The position numbers were made by a program, and so were the translations under genes. This document shows, in pieces, positions 39,540 through 47,307 of a stretch of DNA of 64,000 nucleotides (the stretch's first letter is position 1; the number at the start of each line of letters is the position of its first letter). The stretch comes from Sulfurisphaera javensis (GTDB taxonomy: Archaea > Thermoproteota > Thermoprotei_A > Sulfolobales > Sulfolobaceae), in contig NZ_AP031322.1 in NCBI RefSeq assembly GCF_041154675.1, positions 2,505,662 through 2,569,661 of the forward strand, read 5' to 3'. Under the pieces are notes generated by a model that did not search any database, was not told the origin of the DNA, and was given only the letters and a program-made list of their open reading frames with translations.

Positions 39540-40011
39540 TTATTTTATATAATATTTACTTTTATATTCTATGTAATAATTTTTCTAGTGAGAATTACTA
39601 TTAGTGAAACTCTTAATCCGACAATATTAAGAGGAATTAAGAAATAATCTTTACAAAGAAATTACCTAAGAAAATACATTTTTAAAATGTGGATTAAACA
39701 TTAAATCGACCCTTTTTTCCCTTATTTGATTTAATGTTAATATAGTACATGTTTTTTGCAAACGGTATAATTCAACTTACTAATAAATTTGTTTAACTTT
39801 AGACCGTAAGCATAAACAAATTTATATTTTCTGATAATTTTACTTATAAGATATTATTTCATATAATTATTTTTCAAAGGATAGCTTTTCTTACGTTAAA
39901 TATTCTACGATATGTAAACATACCAAGCTCATAAGTACTTAACGATAAATGAGAATCGAGGAAATAATGGAACAAAAAGTATATAAATAGAGAATTATAT
40001 ATATTATCTTG
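39540..40011. other. Intergenic stretch with the promoter of the HTH gene
   Basis: About 470 bases. TATA box (TATATAAATA) at about 39980-39990 lies about 27 bases before the ATG at 40012, so that gene is leaderless. The rest shows nothing recognisable. Confidence 0.45.
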
Positions 40012-40350
40012 ATGCGTGTAGAATTTAACAAAAGAAAGAGAACCAAGTATGATATAATGTTTGACATTTTGTATGCACTTTCCGATGGACCGTTATCAAA
40101 AACTAGGCTCATTTACAAGGCTAATCTTACTTACGTTATAGCAGAAAAATACATACCATACCTTGAAAAGAAAAATGCAATTAAAAAGGAAGGAAGAGAA
40201 TACGTTATAACACCTATAGGTAGAGAACTACTTGAGAAACTAAAAATTTATAGAGAGAAAGCTGACGAAATAAGACAATTACTCGTTAAAATAAAGCAGA
40301 AATTGAACACAAGTAATACTACAAGAAATAAAAGTAAACAGATAGCCTAA
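40012..40350 (+). CDS. HTH_45-type winged-helix DNA-binding protein
   Basis: A 112-residue protein starting MRVEFNKRKRTKYDIM at the ATG at 40012 (leaderless). The winged-helix part (DIMFDILYALSDGPLSKTRL, IYKANLTYVIAEKYIPYLEK, a YVITPIGRELL wing) is followed by a C-terminal coiled coil of about 35 residues, probably for dimerisation. This layout is the archaeal HTH_45 family. The protein at 45634 is a paralogue with the same start and promoter layout. It flanks the thread-like filament locus and may regulate it (inference). Confidence 0.82.
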   Translation: MRVEFNKRKRTKYDIMFDILYALSDGPLSKTRLIYKANLTYVIAEKYIPYLEKKNAIKKEGREYVITPIGRELLEKLKIYREKADEIRQLLVKIKQKLNTSNTTRNKSKQIA

Positions 40351-40359
40351 TTTTTTTGT

Positions 40360-40926
40360 CTAATTTTCTGCAACTTTTGTTATTTTTTCCGATCTATAGA
40401 ATTCTACGAGTGATTCTATTATGTAAAATATTAAACCTACAAATATTCCAATAACGATGTAAGAATAATATAAAGAAACAGGATATATATAGTTAAATTC
40501 AAAAAACACAAAAGGAAGAGCAAGAATTACAAGGATTATTCCAACTATCTTTAACAATCTAGATCTAGAATATAAACTGTTTGCTATCGCATCTATTTTA
40601 CTGATAATGTTAAGATAATAAATTAATTGATTTAATTCTTTTCTCATTTTTTCAGCTTTTTCTCCTACTTCTTTACTAAGTTCTTCAACTAAACTTTCTT
40701 CGCTTATATTTTTTAAATTAGGTAAGAGAGATATTTCATCCATTAAGTCAGAGAATTCACTTTCAGTAAGAAAATTAACGCTTCGCTCTAAGAAGTTTAT
40801 GGTAAGCTTTTTCCTCACAGTATCTCTCAATTGAGACGATTGGGTTTTCATCATATTTGATATAATGAATAAACCTAAAGCGTATACAAGACTTATGATT
40901 AACGGGAAGAGTAGTATTAAATGCAT
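40360..40926 (-). CDS. Membrane protein of the filament locus, unknown function
   Basis: A 188-residue protein with an N-terminal membrane helix (residues 3-20), a soluble, mostly helical domain of about 100 residues, and two adjacent helices near the C-terminus (LKIVGIILVILALPFVFFEF and YYSYIVIGIFVGLIFYIIES). It follows the DUF5305-like gene by 35 bases on the same strand and probably belongs to that operon. No homologue was recognised. Confidence 0.65.
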   Translation of the reverse strand: MHLILLFPLIISLVYALGLFIISNMMKTQSSQLRDTVRKKLTINFLERSVNFLTESEFSDLMDEISLLPNLKNISEESLVEELSKEVGEKAEKMRKELNQLIYYLNIISKIDAIANSLYSRSRLLKIVGIILVILALPFVFFEFNYIYPVSLYYSYIVIGIFVGLIFYIIESLVEFYRSEKITKVAEN

Positions 40927-40961
40927 AATATAAATTAAGTTTTGAACAAAAAAACCTTATC

Positions 40962-42278
40962 TTAAACCTCCAAGAGGTAAATTACACCATCATCTTCTAT
41001 CCACAATTTATTTTCATTGAGCATTATTGGCTTAGATAATATTGCAGAAATTTTTAATAGTTCGTTTAAGTCTTTAACTCTTACAATCTTTGCGTTATTG
41101 AACTCGGCTTTCTCTACATGAACTACTATTTTCTTATACTTGTTAAGTTTCTTCATAATTAAGTCTTTCATAGAGAGTTTTTTACTTTCTGTAAATAATA
41201 GCATAAAGGCAAGTAATATGGCTGGAACTATTACGTATGATAATCCAATAAGTGAGTAATTTGCATCTACAACTTCATAAATAGGATAGTAATATGTGTT
41301 GTTATATATTGAGGTTGTTATGTACCCATTATTATCATTTATCACAATGTAGGGGTACAACGTAATATTTCCCATTTTTGCTTTTATGTCAATATATATT
41401 ACTGGCGTTACTGGTTCTAATTTATACGTCAACGTTAAATTCTCTGCTAAATCATATATTTGAGTTAGGTTAAGTGGAATTAAAGAGTTCAGTTTCCCTC
41501 TCGATAAAGTAAAATTAAGGTTAGAAATCTGTAATATCAAAGAATAATTTCCCTCAGTTAGATTAGGATAAAATCCTAGATTAACGTATAACATGTATAA
41601 ATCTGATAGTGGATAACTCGTGAGAGATATTAGCTTACCATATAATGGCTTTACTATTTCTTTAGCTATATAATTTTTAACTAATTTTACTGAAATTACA
41701 TCACCATTTACAGTTGTAACGTTTATTAAAGCTGAATTATTTATCGTAATGCTGATAATTGGATAAACTGAAACTCCTATTTCATTATTAATTACATTAC
41801 TTAAGTTTATTAAATAAGTTAAGTTTAAGGGTATTAAACCAGAATGTGAAAAGTTACTGTAAACTAACTTATTATAATACGGTGTCACGAGGTAAACGTT
41901 ATATTGAATTCCTGAGATATTTGTCTTTATAAATAGTTCTTTTGTTATTTTAAGAAAATAATAAGGTTGATTGTATACTACTGTTGAATTATATAAAGCA
42001 TTTTTGTAAAGAGTTGCAAAGGTAGATATGCCTATATATGAAATTATATGAGTTTTTGTAATATTACCAATAGTTACGTTTTCTCCATAAGGATAAAAGT
42101 ATAAGATGCCTTTAGTAAAACATGTGACTTCTGCTGCTAATTCATCTCCTACAAAGATCTTATGAGGTAGAGATGATTGGTAACTAGCATAATTAACGTA
42201 AGAAGCACCTATAATAGCTAGAATTAGGATTATTATGATAAGTCTTCTTAATGTATTATTTAATTTATATTTTTTCAC
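40962..42278 (-). CDS. DUF5305-like membrane protein
   Basis: A 438-residue protein starting at GTG (4-base overlap with the previous gene). It has an N-terminal membrane helix (about 10-30), an extracytoplasmic beta-rich domain of about 330 residues with many Asn-X-Ser/Thr sites, a second helix near residue 350 (LIGLSYVIVPAILLAFMLLF), and a cytoplasmic tail of about 80 residues. This two-helix plan and the position next to a signal peptidase and a camelysin/TasA-like secreted protein are typical of DUF5305 proteins in archaea. The domain name is from the layout and neighbours, not from a profile. It may help assemble or anchor the filament. Confidence 0.6.
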   Translation of the reverse strand: MKKYKLNNTLRRLIIIILILAIIGASYVNYASYQSSLPHKIFVGDELAAEVTCFTKGILYFYPYGENVTIGNITKTHIISYIGISTFATLYKNALYNSTVVYNQPYYFLKITKELFIKTNISGIQYNVYLVTPYYNKLVYSNFSHSGLIPLNLTYLINLSNVINNEIGVSVYPIISITINNSALINVTTVNGDVISVKLVKNYIAKEIVKPLYGKLISLTSYPLSDLYMLYVNLGFYPNLTEGNYSLILQISNLNFTLSRGKLNSLIPLNLTQIYDLAENLTLTYKLEPVTPVIYIDIKAKMGNITLYPYIVINDNNGYITTSIYNNTYYYPIYEVVDANYSLIGLSYVIVPAILLAFMLLFTESKKLSMKDLIMKKLNKYKKIVVHVEKAEFNNAKIVRVKDLNELLKISAILSKPIMLNENKLWIEDDGVIYLLEV

Positions 42279-42628
42279 GGATAATCACCGTGAGGAATGT
42301 ATATGATCTCTTTAAAATTATTTGTCTCTATCTCTATTGTATTCAAATTAGGAATATAATGGAAAAAAACTGATTCTCCTGGGTAAAGAATTACAGATTG
42401 ATTACCATATATTACTATAATAGTAAAATTATAGGGATTATAAACTTCTATTGTGCTCTCATTTATTAAATAAGCAATACGAGGATCTATTATGGCCTTC
42501 ATCTGTATTCTTTGAGTTACTATTAGAGTTAAGGATTCAACGTAAGATAAAGAGTATAAGAAAGATAAAATGACAATAGTAAGTAGTAGAATTAAAGAGA
42601 TTGACTTTTTCCCTAGTATAAATACCAT
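42275..42628 (-). CDS. Small membrane-anchored extracytoplasmic protein
   Basis: A 117-residue protein with an N-terminal membrane helix (SLILLLTIVILSFLYSL) and one small beta-sandwich-like domain outside (IEVYNPYNFTIIVIYGNQSV, ILYPGESVFFHY). It is the first gene of the minus-strand run to 40360 and is divergent from the filament subunit gene at 42846, with a common regulatory region of 217 bases. A chaperone, cap or minor subunit of the filament would fit its size, but this is inference. Confidence 0.65.
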   Translation of the reverse strand: MVFILGKKSISLILLLTIVILSFLYSLSYVESLTLIVTQRIQMKAIIDPRIAYLINESTIEVYNPYNFTIIVIYGNQSVILYPGESVFFHYIPNLNTIEIETNNFKEIIYIPHGDYP

Positions 42629-42800
42629 GGTAATCTATTTTGTCTTTAAATATAAAAATACTACTGGAAATTTACATCAAAAAATATATTCAATGTACTG
42701 AAAAGTGATATTATTTACAATGGCATTTAATGTTAAATTTGTGAGAAAGTAACATTAAATGTAATTCAATTTCATAACAAAAATTATCGAATATAAGGAA

Positions 42801-42810
42801 ATATTTAAAT
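42801..42810 (+). promoter_or_regulatory. TATA box of the filament-subunit gene
   Basis: ATATTTAAAT, preceded by an A/G-rich BRE-like AAGGAA. The ATG at 42846 lies 36 bases downstream, giving a short leader of about ten bases. The match to the archaeal consensus is strong, as expected for a highly expressed surface protein. Confidence 0.6.
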
Positions 42811-42845
42811 AAAGGAAACTCAAAGAATGTAATCAGAGATAAGCC

Positions 42846-43376
42846 ATGCAGAAATCCACAAAAGCCCTCCTATTCGGTGTTACTGTTGGAATATTGCTAA
42901 TATCTATGGTAGCATCACTAACATTCTACTACACCGCAACAAGAGATATAGCATTCACAATAGTAGCAGATAATATGGCAAACGTAGCACTAGTAGCAAA
43001 TGATTCAGCATTAGGAAGTTATGCTAATGTACCATTTGTATCATATAATGGCAGTGGAGACTTAGAAATAAATGGTTTGAACGTGGCATTAAATGCTAAT
43101 GAAACATTGAAGGATGTATTCTATATAACGAATAATCTAAATCAATCAATAACTGTTACAGTAACTGTTAAAGAACCAACAGCTGGTGAAGTTTATGTTC
43201 AAGAATCTACTGGTGCATTCTCTACATCTGCAACATTTACTCTAGCACCTGGCGCCTCACAAGCAATAACAATAGAAATATTAACATATGGGGTTAGCGC
43301 GGGAGTTTCTCCTGAGACAGCCTACATAACTATTCAAGCAGTATATTCTCCTCCACCGCCATCCGGTGGTAGCTGA
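42846..43376 (+). CDS. Secreted filament-subunit-like protein (archaeal thread / TasA-camelysin-like)
   Basis: A 176-residue protein. The signal peptide (residues 6-30, ALLFGVTVGILLISMVASL) leads directly into a beta-rich domain: TRDIAFTIVADNMANVALVA, LKDVFYITNNLNQSITVTVT, FTLAPGASQAITIEI, and a C-terminal PPPPSGGS. Size, early signal peptide, Ala/Ser/Thr-rich beta composition and a neighbouring signal peptidase recall archaeal thread subunits (Sulfolobus acidocaldarius Saci_0406) and DUF1102/TasA-like pilins, which polymerise by strand exchange. This match is by character, not by alignment. Strong promoter at 42801. Confidence 0.62.
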   Translation: MQKSTKALLFGVTVGILLISMVASLTFYYTATRDIAFTIVADNMANVALVANDSALGSYANVPFVSYNGSGDLEINGLNVALNANETLKDVFYITNNLNQSITVTVTVKEPTAGEVYVQESTGAFSTSATFTLAPGASQAITIEILTYGVSAGVSPETAYITIQAVYSPPPPSGGS

Positions 43377-43450
43377 GGAAGCTAAAATAGATTAAGTTGA
43401 AAATTTTAAGGTAAAATTTTTTATTTATTTTTCCTCATTAGGTGAAGAAG

Positions 43451-44472
43451 ATGAATTTGTTTAAAGTTATTGGATTTGTGTTTCTTTCTTTAATAGTTTT
43501 TCAGTAATTTTCTCTCTTGTCTCACAATTAATATTTCATTTACCTTATGGTTGGAATATTGAAGCAACAAACTCAATGTATCCCTTATTAAAACCTGGTG
43601 ATCTAGTTTTTATAATGCCTCTAATAGGAGAACCGCATGTTGGGGAAATTGTAGCATATAAGCCACCATTTTTAAACATTTATATTGTTCATGAAATTAT
43701 TAATGTTACACCGCAAGGATATATTACAAAAGGGATAAACAACCAAGAGCCTGATCCTTGGATTGTAAAAAGAAGTTGGATTAAAGGCTTTGTTCCAGAA
43801 ATATTTGGTCAACCAATTGTAATTCCAGATTTAGGTTATGTTATAAGTTATATAAGGGGTACTAACGGGTATATTTATGGTATTATATTTCTCTCAATAA
43901 TTTACGTTATAAGTGAAATTTTAGATAGAAATAATATCGTAATGAGGAATAGGAAAAGAAGAGTAGAGATTCCGTCTTCACATATTGCAATGACCTTTTT
44001 TGTACTCTCATTCTTCACATTTATAATTTTCTTTATTCCACATGCTATATATGGAACAATTGTTTGGAATTCTGTGCTTGGTGCCCCTTCAGTTCCCGTA
44101 GTATTATCACCAAATTTAGGTGCTGTTCCACCGAATACATATATTCCAGTAATTTATAACGTCCACGTTTCTGAACATATAATTCCCTTAGTGGTTCTAT
44201 ATACAAGAAATCCTTATTTGTCTCCACCGAATATTTACGTATTGAGTAATTCGACTAAAGTTACATTTTTACTTAATACATCTTCAAAAGGATTGCACTC
44301 TATTACCTTTGGCTTGGCATTTATACCAGAATTTCTTCCGCCTGTAGTATTAGAATATTTATTTCAAATTAACTCCCTCCTCCCATTCATTGTTGAAGGA
44401 ATAGAAGTGAGCAGTGTAATAAGCTTAATTGTGTATCTCGTAACAAAGTTCGTGGAAAATAATATAATATAA
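43451..44472 (+). pseudogene. Signal peptidase I (S26B type) with extra C-terminal membrane domain, frameshift in the first helix
   Basis: The ATG at 43451 follows an SD-like GGTGA and gives MNLFKVIGFVFLSLIVFQ and a stop. One base on, the frame reads FSVIFSLVSQLIFHLPYGWN and then the catalytic part: IEATNSMYPLLKPGDLVFIM (catalytic Ser), GEIVAYKPPF, YIVHEI (His, as in archaeal/ER Ser-His enzymes instead of Ser-Lys), and TKGINNQEPD (Asp). A run of five T (43497-43501) needs one more T. Further membrane helices follow (two or three to residue 320). It probably processes the filament subunit encoded just upstream. If the frameshift is real, an internal start at 43576 would lack the membrane anchor. 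Confidence 0.75.
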
Positions 44473-44547
44473 GACATAATTGACAGTATCTAACGAACTA
44501 GATAAACACTACTAAGTATTAACATGCAAGGATGGATTATTTATATT

Positions 44548-44710
44548 GAGTGTGTCCAACAATTTTGTTTTTACAAATAAAAAGAGATAAGATAAACTAA
44601 TGTTGCTAGATTCTTTCTATTTTATAATCAAATTTTCCTTGTTTCATGTTCTAGAGAGAACATTGTTTTCCAAACTTTTTATTGAAATAATAAAATTGTT
44701 GGACACACTC
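44548..44710. mobile_element. 163-bp MITE with GAGTGTGTCC ends and perfect 8-base target duplication
   Basis: The ends are inverted: GAGTGTGTCCAACAATTTT at the left and, on the other strand from the right, GAGTGTGTCCAACAATTTTA. They are flanked on both sides by TTTATATT (44540-44547 and 44711-44718). The interior matches the element at 15823-15964 in inverse orientation. No coding capacity. No full-length partner in the window. Confidence 0.78.
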
Positions 44711-44767
44711 TTTATATTAGCCAAAAATTTTATAAATCGTATAGAGTTATTATAGTGATGCCAATAA

Positions 44768-44840
44768 GGTATAAATTATTTCTATAGCTTCTTTGAAATA
44801 TTTTACACTATTTGCATATAAATCTTTAGATAGAGATCAT
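44768..44840 (-). repeat. Dispersed 85-bp AT-rich repeat, copy 5
   Basis: Read on the minus strand: GATCTCTATCTAAAGATTTA, TATGCAAATAGTGTAAAATA, GAAGCTATAGAAATAATTTA. It is more divergent than the other copies. Confidence 0.5.
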
Positions 44841-45603
44841 AAATGCTTGAAAGTTTTGCCATTTCATGGCATTTTGAGAGTTCTCTAATTTTTATATACG
44901 TAAAAGGAACTAAATAATTGTTACTTAATACATTATGTATAGGAAACATTTTCATATAATGAAATGGATTATTTGTTAAGTTGCTATTAGGACTTTTCTT
45001 CAAAATATTAATCTTTAATATAGTAACGTCAAGTAAATGAATTATACAAAAAAGAAGTCATAGAGAGAACTAGATTAAATAATCTTATTTCGTCTTAGCA
45101 TTTTACAGAAATATATATTATTGTGATAACGTTTTATATAATCTGACGTAAAATTTATTTCTTCTTTTGCGAAGTTAACTTTATTCATTCCTAGTAAAGA
45201 TGATAATATTATTCTGCAAAGAGATTTTCGTCTATATTATTTTTATAATAGAAGGTGTATACTATCATTTCCGTTTCTTCCATGATCTAAGATAAGATTA
45301 AATTTCTTATTAGAAATAATTGTACAATATATTTTCCATAGAACATGAAAAAATTCTTTTTTAAAAAAGTCTACTTTCGATGTGATTTGAAAATAGCATG
45401 GCATTATCTTTTTCATTCAACTAATGAATAATCTACATTTATTTTTCATAATACGTTCTATTATGTGGGATTGTCTATTTCTCTTTAAACTATCTATATA
45501 AGTGTTTTGCTATATTAATGTTATACAAAGATAAAAATTTTTTAGATAGCATGTAAAAAGGAAATTGATTGCAACTAAAATGTGCTTATTTTTAGAAAAA
45601 TAC
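44841..45603. other. Intergenic stretch without a supported gene
   Basis: About 760 bases. Short coding-like minus-strand pieces (for example MEETEMIVYTFYYKNNIDEN near 45270) may be traces of a decayed gene but cannot be joined. A TATA box CTTATATATA at about 45603-45612 serves the gene at 45634 (leaderless). Confidence 0.35.
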
Positions 45604-45633
45604 TTATATATAGAGTGATGAGTAACTGGTAAT

Positions 45634-45945
45634 ATGCGAATAGTACAAAACAAAAGAAAAAGAACAGATTTAGATATTATATACGAGATTTTAAATGCTC
45701 TTAAGAATGGTCCTTTACCTAAAACTAAGCTTATTTATAAGGCCAATCTGGCATATGTTATTTCACAAAAATACATACCGTACCTTGAGGAGGTAGGAGC
45801 AATAAAAAAGGACAATGATCTTTATTATATTACTTCTAAAGGAATGGAGATTCATCAGTTATTAGGAATATATAGGAGCAAAGTAAAGGAAATTAAACAA
45901 ATCTTAGATAGTTTAAAGGAGAAAATAGATGATAAAAATGGTTGA
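45634..45945 (+). CDS. HTH_45-type winged-helix DNA-binding protein, paralogue of 40012
   Basis: A 103-residue protein, MRIVQNKRKRTDLDIIYEIL..., with the same plan as the protein at 40012: conserved KRKRTxxDI start, GPLPKTKLIYKANLAYVISQ, KYIPYLEE recognition region, YYITSKGMEI wing, and a C-terminal helix for dimerisation. Leaderless: the TATA box lies about 26 bases before the ATG. It overlaps the small gene at 45929 by 17 bases, so the two are co-translated. Confidence 0.82.
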   Translation: MRIVQNKRKRTDLDIIYEILNALKNGPLPKTKLIYKANLAYVISQKYIPYLEEVGAIKKDNDLYYITSKGMEIHQLLGIYRSKVKEIKQILDSLKEKIDDKNG

Positions 45946-46199
45946 TGAAACAGAAATTCAGGATTTTCATGATATTATTAAGTTATTTAAATTTTCTCAT
46001 GAAATGATAATACCAATTAAAATTATTAAAGATAAAAGAAAGTTTTTTTGATTTTGCTCTTCCAAAAGGATGTATGTTTTGTATAGTTAAGCCGTTAAAT
46101 TATGAATTAGAAAATATAGTTAAAGAAATTAGAAAGGATACTCCCTTTTTCGTATTCGTATCTGAAAAACTAGTAGATAAGGTAATAGTATTTTGGTAG
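45929..46199 (+). pseudogene. Small protein downstream of the HTH_45 gene, frameshifted in a T7 run
   Basis: Starts at ATG 45929 inside the HTH_45 gene: MIKMVDETEIQDFHDIIKLF ... KIIKDKRKFF and then a stop. If one T of the run at 46043-46049 is removed, the frame continues DFALPKGCMFCIVKPLNYEL, ENIVKEIRKDTPFFVFVSEK, LVDKVIVFW to a stop at 46197-46199, giving about 89 residues. It may be a small ligand-binding or partner protein of the regulator (inference). The family was not recognised. Confidence 0.55.
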
Positions 46200-46329
46200 A
46201 GATAAGTTCTATAAATTAAAAACTTAAGATAGAAAGATATTAATAATTACAATTATAAATAATAAAGTAAAATATAATTCTTCATAAATAATAAAGAGTT
46301 ATATAATTGTAAAATAAATAAATAATTAT

Positions 46330-47307
46330 ATTAAAAAGATATTTAGTTATAGTCTCTGTAACTCTAATATTTCTAGTAGTATCTCTAATGTTTTATGAAA
46401 ATACTCATAGATCTTTAAATGAAACAGAGGAATTACGATTATTTCCTACAGACTCAACTCATTTTTCTATTATTGGTTCCTATTTAAGTGATAGTGAATA
46501 TCCAATGGTAGAGCTTCAAGGTGATAAGACTAGCTTATATGCCTTTCCTTTTTTATGGAATATTAAGTATGCTTTAGGAAATGTTAACTTAAGTTTTAAT
46601 CCCTATTTACATGTGGTAGTTAATTTGAGTAAAATATAAAAGATAACTCTCTCAATACCCGTAAATGGTTATCCAGGTTTAATATACGGGCAGGAGTATT
46701 AGTTTCCATTCTCTAGTAAAACAGAAGTTTCTCCGATTTTTACCTTTACCACAAATAGTATCTAGTTTACCAAACTTCTATTCGATTTTAAATTTCTCGG
46801 TCTTTTGTTATTCTGGTACGATAGACAACTTTTCTTATGATATTTGGTTATCTCAAAATCCTAATATCACTTACCTTCAATATGGAGATTTTGAAGTCAT
46901 GATTTGGATGTATTGGAATGAGAATCTATCACCATACTTTATTTATGCTGGGAGTATGACTTTTCCAACACTTATAAATAACACTGTGAAAAATTTAACT
47001 TGGAGTATTTACGTTTTACTAGAACCGGATCTTCTACTAGTTGGACTGGAATTTACATTCTCTCTCCAGAAAAATTAGAAGGAGAAATTGGAGTGCCAAT
47101 AGATTATATATTAAAAAATATTTCAACTTATGCAAAAAAGTTGGAGTTGACATTTACAATCCTTCTATTTACTATCTCGATGCGATACAAGTAGGTATGG
47201 AATTTAATAATAATAATGAAAATGGAACTAATTATTTAGGTTATACTCTATATAATTGGGTAATTCAAGTCAATTCACTTCAATTTTTTATTTTTAGATT
47301 TTATTGA
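46330..47307 (+). pseudogene. GH12 endoglucanase (cellulase), decayed
   Basis: Order of pieces on the plus strand in different frames: a signal helix ([20 protein letters not shown]), [20 protein letters not shown], then [106 protein letters not shown] and GYTLYNWVIQVNS. The [10 protein letters not shown] and VGMEF blocks hold the nucleophile and acid/base Glu of GH12, and the order matches the secreted cellulase SSO1354 of Saccharolobus. At least three frameshifts and several stops inactivate it, and no ATG remains at the start. The 3' end overlaps the end of the gene on the other strand. Confidence 0.8.

Noticed and set aside
44803..45003. Minus-strand frame of 66 codons
   Set aside because: Begins inside the dispersed repeat and shows no motif or start signal.
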